Source: Tribonema minus (taxonomy: Eukaryota > Sar > Xanthophyceae > Tribonematales > Tribonemataceae). From it: a DNA stretch of 64,000 nucleotides. This document shows, piece after piece, positions 1-12,500 of this stretch (its first letter is position 1; every line of letters begins with the position of its first letter). A model generated the notes under the pieces. The model was not told the origin of the DNA. It saw nothing but the letters and a program-made list of their open reading frames with translations, and ran no database searches. The DNA is taken from positions 1,116,001 to 1,180,000 of the forward strand of contig JAFCMP010000001.1 of assembly GCA_017506865.1 (NCBI GenBank). The letters are read 5' to 3'. The position numbers were made by a program, and so were the translations under genes.

Positions 1-1126
1 TGGGCGCCCTGGTGGGTGACCAGCGCTTTCACCCATCACCAGGATCCATCGACAATGTCGCCAGCTGCGCTTTGAGCAGAACTTTAAGACACAGTCTTGA
101 TAATTTCTGCACACGACTCAGGCTGTCATGCCCTTTATCAAGCAGCTGAGTCGGCGCCTGGGCCAACATTTGCTTTGCTATTTGCCTCTGGTGTGACATG
201 CAACAGTTCAGCAGGCGCCGGGCCTAACTTTTCAACGCCATATAGGGGTAGGTAGGCTACAGCAGTATGTAGTGAAAACCGAGATTTGTCGCTCAAGAAC
301 ATGATGAAGGAGGGTGTTACACAGGTAGCATTGCAACCTGCTGCATCATGCCAGCCAATGGTCTGGCAGGAGCTGGCCATCTACATGATATGCATAAAGC
401 ACCAGGATTCACTGCGAATACAGCAAGGCAGCTGGAGACGCGCTCTTGCCACATACTTCTAGATTATGTGTCAACGCAGGGCAGAAGGATGGCAGGTCAC
501 ACAACATCGCATCAGAGAGTTTCAGCTACCACCTGGGGCTTCCTGTATGATACCGCCGGTGTTTGTCCTGAAGTAGCTCCATATTAGTGGTCGTAACCCT
601 GCGCCCTAGCTAGCAGCGACTGAGAGTGATTGCCACTACTCTTCCTAGAAACCCGCTAGAGCAAGATTGAGAGAAGCCCCCCCCCCCATCTGAACGCTGG
701 ACTGTGCAGCTAGCTGCGATGACACTTGCAAAGATACAGGTAAACTGTAACCTGTCTCAATTGCCTTCTCTGTTGTTCTCTGATTTCCCAGGCACCACAA
801 CCAAGAGTCACCATCAACATGGCGTCTCAGTCATCCCGCACCACACATGACCACTCCGCACACCATGGTGCTCACTCGTATAAAAGGTCCACGCAGCTGA
901 ATGCACAGAGTAACAACCAGAAGCAGCAAGTGTAGCAACAACAAAGCGCTTGCTCGCGCAGGGGCAGCAGAGCCTTGTGCTGCTTGTTGTCCTCTATAAT
1001 CCAGAATAAAATCTGCAAATCTGCATGCGCACACCAGCAACTACCTATGCAAGTTGGAAAACTACACCAAAGTGTCTGATGACAGGACCTGACGCTCAGC
1101 GCCGCTAGCCCTGTGGCGCGTCCGCC
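1..1126. other. no gene recognised (left edge)
   Basis: I see no supported coding region here. Open frames of up to 80 codons occur on both strands but show no recognisable domain and no splice logic. A C-homopolymer lies near 678-688 and a TATA-like TATAAAAG near 880-887 on the plus strand, without a recognisable gene behind it. The right part should contain the 3' flank of the minus-strand BTB gene. Confidence 0.4.
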
Positions 1127-2160
1127 CTAAGCGACGCCGCGTGAAACGAAGCTCTCCGCGGCGCGGCGCCAGTGCCGCCCCACCACCTGCGCCTGCACAT
1201 CCCCGAACCCCAGCTGCTGCAGCACGTCCGCCCCGCTGGTAGCGCCGCCTGCATCCAGGTCTAGGAGGCGGCCATCCGACTGCGGCGGCAGGCAGCAGTT
1301 GGCGACGCCGCCTGCGAAGCGCGCGCCGGCCGGCCCCCTCCTCGGCGACGGCACCCACCCCCCAGGAGTACTCGTAGTCGCGGGGTTTAAAGGCGTCGTC
1401 CGAGGCGCTCAGCCAGAGCGACAGCACGTGCGCCAGGGCCTCCGCGGCGGTCGCGCCCGGCGGCAGCACGAGCGGCCGCCAGTGGAACTGCCGCAGCAGG
1501 GCGGGGGTCAGGCGCGCCAGGCACTCCCCCGTCTGGCGCTGCTCCTCGCAGTCGTGCCGCAGGTGCGCGTGAATGATGCGCGCGGGGTCAGCGTCTGCCG
1601 CGACCTTCTCTCGCGCATCGACCAGCATACCGCCTTCGGCCCAGCCCTGGGGGCCGGTGGAGTCCTGCTGGTACGTAATAGCGTATGAGAACTGCCCCGC
1701 GCGAGCGGAGGGGACCACCGCCACGCCGGCCTTGAGCAGCAAGTGGAGCGCGTACATTGACTTGTTCAGCAACGGCGCCTTGGTGTATGTAGAGAGCCCT
1801 TGCGCAGAGGAGCAGAGGCTGGCCCGCCTGCAGCAGCGGCGCAGCAGGCGAGCGAGCCTCCTTGATCGCATCCAGCAGCCCTGCGACACAGTAAAACTCT
1901 TCCTCCAGCTGCAGGGTGTCCCACTGGTAATCGCTGAAGTTTGAGGGCACCACCAGCCTGCGGTTCCTCAAGAAACCCAGCACGTACTCGAAGGAGGGCC
2001 CGTGTCTGTCAATGAAGGCCTCCCCCTTGTCTGTCGTTGGGAATGGCTTTTCATGCGCCAGCGCAGCAGCGAAGAAGCTGCTCCCCCCTCCCAGCCTCAG
2101 GGTCGCATCGGTTGTCTCGTACTCAATGCCACCCACATTCAGCACCAAAATCTGTGCCAT
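1127..2160 (-). CDS. BTB/POZ (KCTD-type T1) domain protein, frame disturbed
   Basis: The protein starts at the ATG at 2160-2158 with MAQILVLNVGG, the first strand of a T1/KCTD-type BTB domain. The domain continues for about 105 residues through FIDRHGPSFEYVLGFLRN and the EEEFYCVAGLLDAIK helix, which is typical spacing for this family. KCTD proteins oligomerise through this domain and often act as cullin-3 adaptors; that role is family knowledge, not visible here. Around 1800-1860 the reading frame shifts by one base without a convincing intron. It resumes as STYTKAPLLNKS and runs to YEYSWG. A second change near 1310-1360 can be explained by a 43-nt GT-AG intron (GTGCCG to TTCGCAG), after which the frame runs to a stop at 1127. 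The first shift may be an assembly indel or real damage. The C-terminal part is unrecognised. Confidence 0.7.
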
Positions 2161-3554
2161 GCTGCTCTTTGTACACTTTGCTTGTTGCTCGCTGTTGGTC
2201 GTGCTTCCGCAGCTGTTCGTGAGCTCATCTTGTTTGCTCCTGGTTATGATCCAAAAAACTTCAACAACCGGACTTGCAGTTGAAGTGTGAGCCAGTTCGG
2301 GAGGGGTGTCGGACGGCAATGGTAACTTGAAGCCTGCATGAGAGTGCAGCGCATTCCCTGACAGTGCCATGGAGGTCTACACTTCGCGATACCGAGACTC
2401 GTAGCCGCCGCGGAGGCGGCTGCAGTGAGGAAAGCGGCAATAGGCCTTTTTGAAGGCTATCTGCCTGACCACAGCTTGCCTTGTCCGATGAGGTTGTGAT
2501 GCCACATGTTGTTATCTTTGGTGATCTCTCACTTCACTCTGCTCTGAGGTTCATCTCTACGCAGCAGTGCTTTTCCCTGTGCTACTCCGCGCCCATGGAC
2601 AAATGCCTTGGCCCAGCATAGCGCAGCTTTCACTGCACAACGCAACCAACATGCCTCGGGCAGCGACAGTCGATAGTATACGCAATGCTGCAATGCAGAT
2701 GCCTCGCAGCTTGTGCGAGCAGCTTACGTCGCTGCAATGTGATCGAGATGCAGTTCCCTCAGCCGTGCTCCGCTGCCGCCGAGCGCACTCGGCATGCTCT
2801 TTGTGGGGTGCGTGGTGAATGTAAGAAACACATGGTCGACCGTAAGCACATTCAGGATCAGCCTCAGTGACTGACAGTGAGGGTTATTGCCACAATGGCG
2901 GCGCAACGGGCCTCAGTTCGGCCCCTAAAACATCTTTGTGATGTCAGAGGGTGCCCCCTTCGTCAAGTCACTAGGGTCGCCGGACTAACAGCAGTGCACT
3001 TGAAAGGAAAGAAGTATCTCGCACTCGGGAACAGGTTGTGTTGTATTAGCGTTGGCGGAAGCAGCGACCATATTACTCGTGCAGTCGCCACTTTCTTCTG
3101 CCGACCCACCCGCGGCACGCACCAAGACTAAAAGGGGGCGGCAATCCGTCATCGCCGCCGCGCCGTTGGGCACAACGGCACTTCACAGCATTCTGTGTAG
3201 AGCCCTACTGGTCGGCTGGCAAGCCCCGTGTGTCATGCCAGCTTCACCCGCAAGATCTGGGCCAAATCTGGTGGAATCTGAGATGCGGAGAGCCAGGCGC
3301 GAAAGTGATCACGAGAGTGAGCTTTTGTATGTCCTGACACGCGCGACGCATGTGCAGTAGCAACGATAAGCGGTAGCGCCGTGGGCGGGCAAGAGCGCCA
3401 GCGCCGATATGCCAAGGCATCGCGCACAGCGTAGAGTGCTGCGAAGGGTATCAGAAAGTGCCGGAGGTGACTCCAACTTCAACAGCAGCGCACCGCGTCT
3501 CTGGACGCACTTCAATGCAACTGCACATGCTGCGCGTCTGGGCATAGCGGCCGC
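2161..3554. other. intergenic spacer between BTB gene and importin-4 3' end
   Basis: This stretch holds the upstream region of the minus-strand BTB gene and the 3' flank of importin-4. Both-strand open frames of 60-102 codons are present but none resembles a family or carries consistent splice sites. An overlapping frame runs through the BTB start from 2370, but the T1 domain begins at MAQILVLNVGG, so the upstream extension is not taken as coding. Confidence 0.4.
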
Positions 3555-6500
3555 CTACTGTCCCCGCGACCTGAAGGCATGTAGCTCAGCACGCATTAGC
3601 AAAGCCAAGACTCTGACCTGCTCGATGGCGGCCGCCATTTGTGGACCCATTTCGCTGACCAGCTGCGGGTCCTTCAGGCCGGCGGTGATCTTGGCCTTCA
3701 CTGCGTCGTCGGCGATGCTGCCTTCCGCTAGCGCCTGCGTGTGAGAGAGGGTGTGCATAGATGGCGCTGGTCAGCTGCGCAGTGCCCCGTAACTGGTGCC
3801 GAATGCTCATTGGCGCGCGTGCGGCCGCAGACAAGCAGCGCGTGCGCTGTGGCCCGCAGATGTCTGTATATGGTTGGCTTTTGAGATTGCCATCAGCACC
3901 AGGACACGTGAGAGGCTGCCTTCCAGGGGTTGAAACACAAACAAGAAGCCTACCACCAAGCCCTGCTGAGTTGCGATGAGGCAGCAGCGCAGCTGCGCAG
4001 CACGTCGTTATGATGATGGCCAACAGCAACCGGATGGCGCATGTTGCGCCACATGACATTTGGGCAGTTACACCGGACCCTCACGCTGACAGTAGAGCAC
4101 CTGTGCAAGATGCACCCTGAAAGCGTGCCAGGGCCCAAGCGGAATCGACGCACCTTTGCGAGCACCGTCATGATGGCCGGCAGCGACGCCAATGCGGCCG
4201 GGTGCCGCATCTTGAGCAGGCCGATGACGCAGCCGTACACAGTCTCGTTCTCCTGCGCGTCGACCTTGAGCGGCAGCGCGCTGAGCAGCGCGGGCAGCAC
4301 CTGAGCAATGACACGCAACACACACACATTTCAGATCCCGCACGCGTTTGGCTGTAAGCTCCTCTACTCACAGTTAAGGACTTCGGTTCACAAATGGCGC
4401 TGCGCGTCAGGACGCATGCTCTTTTTTCTGGTAGTTGGATATTTTGGTCACAAAGGGCGCTACTCTGTGTTGTGACGGTGCTCGCCTGCGCAAAGGGGGC
4501 ACGTCAACAGCACCCTTCAAAGTTCTCGCTGCCATACTGCTTGTTCAAGGCTCGACAGGCATGCCCCTTCTTGCATGACATATACTTGATTCTTGTATGA
4601 CATATACTTCAAGTGCAATGTCCTCTGCCTGCGAGAACATGTCATCTGTCTTTGCCCCCCACCTGCTGCATGGCGGCGGGCGCGGCCATGACCCTGTACT
4701 TACCCCCTATCCTGTACATACCCCCTATCATATACCTACCCCCTATCCCTACATACCGCTGCACCCCCTGACCCCCCACCTGTTCCATGGGCACGGCGCC
4801 GGGCGCGGCCATGACGATGCGCGCCACGGCCGCCGCGGCGTTGTCGAGCAGCCCCCCCTCCGTCGACCCCTTGCCGGCCTTCTGGAAGATGGGCGCCAGG
4901 AGCTGAGCGGTGCCGCGGCGCAACCGAGCGGGAGAGTCACAGGGAGAACATGGTAAGACAAAGCCTGAAGGTGATATACAGACCATATTGGGATTTGATG
5001 CCCAAAATCTGATCATCTGCAATCTCTGCAAAATGCAAAACACAATTATCAAGGTCCAGAAAAGCGCAGGCATGTACTTCAAAGAGTGCGCACTGACTTT
5101 GGTCATGAGCATAATCTCACTCATGTATAGTGTGCGCGCCTGCAGCAGCTTGAGCATGTTATACCTGCAGTACTGCACGGCGCGCGCATGCGCACGTGCG
5201 AGTCCAGAACGACAACAGCTCTGCCTTGATCGCAACCATAAATCCATTCTCCCGTTACTTGTCCATAATGAATCCATTCACTCACAGCGCGCGCGTGCGC
5301 ATACCTGCTGCAACTCATTAACCCCAAAATTCATTCATCATGAATTCTGATGCTCGACAGCGTGCACGCACCTGCAGCAGCTCCAGCACGTGGGGCGTGA
5401 TGCTCTCGCCCGCGCCCTCCGCCAGGACGCCCGCGCAAAAGCACGTGTTGCGCACCACGCGGCTGGGGGAGCGGGGAGAAGGGGGAAAAGGGGGGGGGTT
5501 GAGGGGTAAGGCCGGGGTGTGATGAGCGAAACAGCCACGGCGATGAGTGGGTGGTGCCAGATCATAGGGCAGCGACAGCCCTGTCTGTTATGCTGGCTGG
5601 GTTGTGTGTTCTGTGCTTCGCGATAAGAAGAGAAATCAGGATTGGTTGCGGCTCCGGCAGAGGGAGGGGATCAATACAAAATGGCACTTGAGCGCCTCCG
5701 ACATGACTGCAGATGAGCACTGCAGCAGCTGTATTGACTCGTGCAAGGCAACAGACAGCTGCTGCAGGAAGGCGCATTATGTTCACAAATCACAGCCTGC
5801 GCTGCATCGAGGGAAAGGTGGCACTACAGTAGGTGACCATTTTGTACCTCCCCGCCGCCCCCAAAGAAATCAGGGTGATGACGCCTGTTACTCGTGCTGG
5901 TGCAGGCATGCAGTGTCAAGATGTGACCTGGAGCGTCCACCGCAATGCGAGTCTTGCATCATGGACCTCCAAAAGATGCGCTTGTACGCTGCGATTACTC
6001 ATCACGTCATAATCCACAATCGTTCTCACGCGCATCGCACGTCAGCCGGCGTTCATAATAAACGTGCTGTGCACCGCCAGCATGACGTGCTTGCTGCGCC
6101 TAGCAAGACGTGGCTTCCGCTTCAAGGTAGTGAGTGCATACATGAGAAGTATGCATAGAGTGTCGACATTTCACATCCACTTCTCGTCTGAGAGGGTCAT
6201 ACGTACAACGCGTGCAACGTGATGGAAGTGTGTACATAATGGCATTTGCTCTTGCGCACCTGTCAGAGTCCTTGAGACCCTTGCGCACGGCCGGCATGAC
6301 GGACGGCACGTACCGCGGGCCGACGGGCCCCAGTACTTGCATCACCTGGGGCAGATGATGATCAGCATGCATGCATCATCGCTCAGCAATCACACATCTC
6401 AGCACTCACACGCAACATTGCTCAACAATTCATGAACGCCAACCCTCAGCGATGGCCACCACGGCCCAGCAGTCACGCACGTCACCGTTGCTCAGCGATC

Positions 6501-9500
6501 GCGCACATCACTGCTCAGCAGTCACATGCATCATTGCTCAGCAATCGCTCGCGCATCACCACTTGAAATCCCACGTGCATGGCTGCTCGGCGAATGCACA
6601 CCATCGCTCATCAATCACACAAACGTCACTCACAAATCATGCCTCCATGCACTCGGCGATCACACATGATTCTATGACCCCACACGCATCACTGCTCAGC
6701 AATTCCACATGTCGCTCAGCAAACACACGGCACGGCTCGGCACCATTCCCAGCAATCGCACACCACGGCGCAGCAACACAGCGGTGGCCTCAGCGGGATC
6801 AAGTGATCTGGGCCTACTACTTCAAATGATGCGTGCAGGACACATCACAGGCGTGATGGCACAGCAGCACGGGCACGAGCGAGCGGTGTCTTCAGAGCAG
6901 TCGCAGAGCGCCGCTGCAGGCTTGGGCGCCGGCGCGCCGCGCGCGGGAATTCGACGCAGGCGCGGCGGCGGCGCTTAAAACATACAAGACATCATTGTAC
7001 CAGGAGCTGCGGGACTTTGAGCTGCTGCATACATCCATGAGAATGTACCCAGTGCATCTGGATACGGCGAGCGCGGTTTACGACGAGAAGATAAATCAAT
7101 GACGAGCATTGCTATCACGGGTAGACGTGCAGCGCAGCACAGCGCCACCGAGCGCACCTCAGCAATGGCCCCCATGTACGTCTGCCTCTCCGACGCCGGG
7201 TTGGACCCCCTGGTCCTCTTCAGCAGCATGGGCAGGAACGTGTCAAAGAAGGAGGAGAAGGGGGGGCCAATCACCCGCGCGAGTTCGCCGATCTGGCCGA
7301 GGAGCGGGGGGGGGAAGCAGGGGGCAGGGAAGGTGATGCGGCAACAATTGTGAGGCATGGGATACAATGACCACCTGGCTGGCATAAAGGCGTTCTGGAT
7401 ATTGTTGGCTTTTGGTCCGGCTTTTGGTCCACGCGCCAAAGAGAACCAGCAGATTGTAGCTGAGGACTTCGCGGCTCGGGTTAGGGTTAGCGGAGAGCAC
7501 GCGTTAGGCTTCAGGAGGGCGGCGAGAGGCAGCGCAATCTGCTACTCAAAAGCAACACCTCCCTTTGCCGTTCGACTGTTACACCAGCTGCCTATGTTGG
7601 TGGTCCTGCCGCACAGTAAACGGAGCCAGAGGTGATGCCTAATCATAACCCTGAGCTGGTGCGTGACTCGTCGGCAGGCTTGTAGCAGGGCAGCACTGGT
7701 CAGACAAGTTCACCACGGCCGTCATCAGTCCTCACCCCACGCGCAACCGGGCCAAGCGCTCACAGTTACTTCCTCACCGGAGCATGTGGGCAGAGGCGCT
7801 CTGTTCATTCGCCGAGCATCGAAAGCGATGATGAGCATAAACTCCAAATGTGAGGCAAGAAATGAGCGCCGGGCACAGTGACATGCCAGCGATGGCATGC
7901 AAGCCAAATAGGTATCGGCCACATATCAATTATCGTGTTCATGACTGCTTCAGCTTGCGGTTGGCGGCGTGTGACTCACCAGATCTGAAACGGCCTCGTC
8001 GAGGTCGCCGTCTGAGCCATTAGCGTCGTCGTCCTAATAAGAACAGTAACGAAGACAGAATAGCCGCGCAAGACAGACGAGTTTGAGCACACAACGTTGC
8101 GGCGGCAGCGCTGCGCGTGGCAATTGTGAAGACATTGACACGGTCCTTTCAAAAATCAGGCCAAGACACAATAGTCATGCACAGGCCACGATACACAACC
8201 CGTTCTCATTAGACAAGGATTGCCATTCAAGCAATGTGTCTGTACAGTAGCGGGGCGGGCAGGCAGGGTATGTAAGGCATGTAGAATGCAACTGTTGCCT
8301 CACGCAACGATTGCGCGTGTGAGACTTCGAGGCTCAGTGACAGGCACAGCGGGCTCCGTGACGGCTAACAAGGGGTCGATAGAGGCGCAAGACATGAATT
8401 ACGTGGGGGTCAGATCCACCGCAACAACTTCGACGGCAAGGTCAACTGTAACTTCAACTTGCAGCAGCGCTCACCTCCTCTTCCTCCTCGTCGCCGGACC
8501 CGGTCGGTCTCGGTCCGCTGTGCGGTCACAGCAACAACGAAAAAGTGACGTGTGCAATGGCGGCGTCAGAATGCGCAAGCCAGTACATCACCGCGGCTAA
8601 TGAGTATGTGCGCATGAGTCCGATCCATGCTGCTGCCGCAGAGCGATGCTGCCGCCAGCGTCCGCGCGCGTTACACCATAGACTTCAGGTTCAAGTGACA
8701 CACCACAAGCGTCGAGTTTCAGCTATGGCTTACGTACAGTAGGTGATCCAGCGCAATGACCGCGGCCGATGGAATCAGGAGAGCGAATATGGGATGACAG
8801 GTCAGGCGCGTATTTTTTGCTAGCCTGCCCCTGCTTCGTCGTGATGGTGATCAGCAGCCGTACTGATGGTGCTCATCAAGTAAGCATGCTACATACCTAC
8901 GCAACCTATCCTGCATCCTGCTGAGCGCTTGCGTGCCCATGAATGCCGCCCCCCGCAACCATGAATCTACCTATTCTAGCATCGGGTTAGAATTTGGGCT
9001 AGGTGCCTGTCAGCTACGGTTTGGGTAGCTAACGCGGTGCAATGACTGAAGTGAAGGCCAGATGCCGTGATCAGGACAACGGACACAACAATGACAAAAA
9101 TGGCGTACTAGGTCCGTGTTAGGAGTCCATCTAGACAAGGGAAACGGTGATGACAAGTGAGGAGTTCTTGTGTTGGGCAAGGGCTACGGTTACGTACCTG
9201 TCGTCGTCGTCTTCGACGTCCGTTTCCTGGCACGGCGCCTGTGAAAAGGGGACCAAGGGGAGGCGGCACAGCGTGAAGGGGAGCGCACGACAGGAGTCAA
9301 CACGAGCGGAACCAAAAGACAGACAATGACGAACATATCAAATGACAGCAAGTGCAGGGCCAGAACACAGACCACAAAGACCGCATCCATTGACAGGCGA
9401 GGATGATGGCGTTGCTTGTAAAATGCTCGCGCTTGACCAAGGCGGGCAACTGAGTCGAGGCACGCTGGGTGACGGCCGACGGCACCGGAGTAAGGGCGTC

Positions 9501-12500
9501 CGAGAGACAAGAAGGCGCTTCTTCCTTGCTGTATGACGCACACGCGGCCGCATGGCCCCCTTACCGAACACCCCTGACCCACCCCTCGTCCTGACCCTCA
9601 CCATAAACGTTGCTGCTGGACCCATGCGGCGCCCGCATTGCTCCGTGCAATTCGCCGGGCAGGTCATTCGTAGGAGTGGAACAAAAAGACGCCACCGCGC
9701 CGCGCGCACGCGTGCAGGCTACCACCAGCTGGCACAGCGTGCGAACTCACCGAACGGGCAAGTGGGCCGCCACAGAGCGATGGCGCGAGCAGCACCTCTG
9801 CAGCTCCAACTTCATGTTGAACTTGCACTTTCAAAGGTGACTCACCTTGCCAGTGAGGAACTGCGCCACGAGTTGCATGGTCTCATTGAGGTGCGGCGTG
9901 AGCGCCATGGGGCCAATCTGCGCCAGCACGCCTGCGCAGCGGGAGAGCGCAAGCGCGGCAGCAGCTGCAGCTCAAGGCGCTGCCTTCATTCAGGCACCGG
10001 GACAGAGGCATAGGAGAGCTGGCGCAAGCGGAGCAGCTGCAGCTGAAGGGAGCTTGCTGCCTAAATTCATGCAACAGGACAAAGGCGTAGGCAAGCTGGC
10101 TTTGACCATTGGCTCTTGAAGATGCAGCTCACCACCGGCTGCGATTGCAGCAACTCGCGGCGGTCGGTACTGGCAGCTGACGCCTTCCTTTGCAACCTTC
10201 GAGCAACAGCACGGTCGCGCAGTTACGGCGACAGCAAAGGTACACGCGCAGCGCCGTGTGGCATGGGACGTATACCAGCCTTTCTGCAGAAGCCGCGCAT
10301 GCGTGCGTGACGACTGCGCAGTCGACGTCCTCCTTTATGCTGTTGAAAAGCGGGAGCATCGCCAGCAGCACTCGCACTGAGCGGTGCGATGCAACACTCA
10401 AACACCCTGTTGCAACTAACCATGCAACGGCAGTGCTCTAGGGGAGGGGGAACATATGCTTCAAGAGTACGCCAACCTAGAACCAAGAGCAGCGCACGCG
10501 TGCGCGACAGCAGCAGAGTCGACGATCTCCTTGATCACCTAGAGCGGCAGCAGCGCCGCAATGCTACAGCGACACATGAATAAATTCAAGTTCACCACCA
10601 TGAGTATGTCCAAAGTTCAGCGCTGTGAGGCACGGGACGCATTGACCCACCTCCGGGCGCCGCGCACGCGTGGGCGACGACGACCGAGTCGACATCCTCC
10701 TTCATGACCTTGAGCAGCAGCATCGCCGCAGTGTTAATGCTACAGCGATACATACATAATTTCACGCTCACCACATAAATATGTCCAAGTTCACCCCCAT
10801 GACGCACGAAACACGCCAACCCACCTCCGAGGGCCGCGCACGCGTGCGCGACGACGGCCGAGTCGACATCCTCCTTCATGACCTTGAGCAGCAGCATCAC
10901 CACGGCGCTGGTGAGCTGCGTTGTGTGGGGGTGCAGGGGGATGGTCTGGCCCGCGACCCACTCCTCTTCTGCGGGGGGGTGGACAGCCACGGAGACCCCT
11001 GCCACTGACTTCAGGCAGTTGCACACCTGTTTGAGGGGGGGTGAGGGGGGGGGGGGGGGGGGGGGGGCAATTTGAGTGATCGTTCTTCCATGAGTTGCCG
11101 CTGTGATCAAGCTAACGCATTTCTTGATGATTCGTAAACAGGGTAAGAGGGGGGGCAGTCTGAGTATCGAAGTTGGTACTGTCACAGAGAGCGAGAGAGC
11201 ACCACGCGCTCTGTCGTGTTTTGGCAACTGTTGCCCCATCTAGTGCGCAGTTGCAGAGGGCCTCCATTTGTGCAGGCATGTGCCATATGCGCTTACATGC
11301 CCCAGACCACACTGTATACCTACATACCCTGCCAAAATCACATGCCTGCCTGCGCTCCCTACACAACCTCCCCGACAATACGCGGAGACAATTAGCCAAG
11401 CATGGCGTGCGGTCGTCGACGATACACTACATGCCTACATTGTATATAGTATACTCTACTTGGCACATGCCTACACGTCCCTGCGCCGCTCACCTCGCTG
11501 CAGGCCTCCAAGCGTCAGCTCTCAGACCATGGCGCACATGCGCGCCTACGCCACCACATGCATGCATATTCTACTCTGCACATGCCTACATACCCCATTA
11601 CGCCACCACATGCATCCGTACCCAATTCTGCACATGCCTACATACCCCCCCCCTCTCCCCCCCCCCCCCCCCGGTCACCTCGCTTCAGGCACTCCAATGA
11701 TGGCCTGCAGGTGCGTCTCTGCACATTGCTACATACCCCACTACGCCACCAAATGCATACCTACCCTACCCCGCACATCCCTACATACCCCCTGCTCACC
11801 TCGCTGCGGATCTCCGAGTGCCAGCTCTCCGTGTTGGCGCGCAGGCACTCCATGACGGCCTGGAGGTGCGGCTCGAAGGGGGCGGGGGCAAACTCGGCGA
11901 GGCCCCCCAGCGCGAGGAGCGCTGCCTTCTTCTTGTCCAGCTCCGCCGTGTGCACGCCGAGCATCTTGGAGTACGCCTCGGCGTCTATCGAGGAGCCACT
12001 CGCGTCCGAGTCGTCGTCGTCGTCCGCGTCGATGGCGGCGGCGTCGACCTCTCTGTGGCGCGTCCGGGGCAGTTGAGTGTCAGCAAACCTTCAGTGATGA
12101 ACAAAAGTATGACTGCATCGCATGAAAACGCTCTCAAGTGTCCATCGATACAGAACAGTGGGTGAAACACTTGCGTAGGAGGCGTCATTATCTGCGCCGA
12201 TGCCGGCGTCGTCGGCCTGTCTGCGGCGTACTTGTTCATCAGAGCATTTGATAATGATCATGACTATGCTGCTGCCGCCCCACGATCTGCCGCACGATGT
12301 GTTCCAGAACAGAACGCGCGCACGCTCCGCGCCCGGATCAGAATAACTCTTGAGCGTGCATCGCCGCACAGCCACGTGCGATTGGTAGCAGATCTTCGCT
12401 TGCATGCCTACACGCGCTCTTTGTTGGGGAAAACACCTATGTTTGTACTCACGTCCCAGGTAAATGACAGCCACGCACAAAATGACAGTCCGCTCAATGA

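Noticed and set aside
878..888. TATA box
   Set aside because: TATAAAAG is present but no gene starts downstream on the plus strand.
6365..6785. CRISPR-like array
   Set aside because: Units are irregular, there are no unique equal-length spacers, and the context is a eukaryotic intron.
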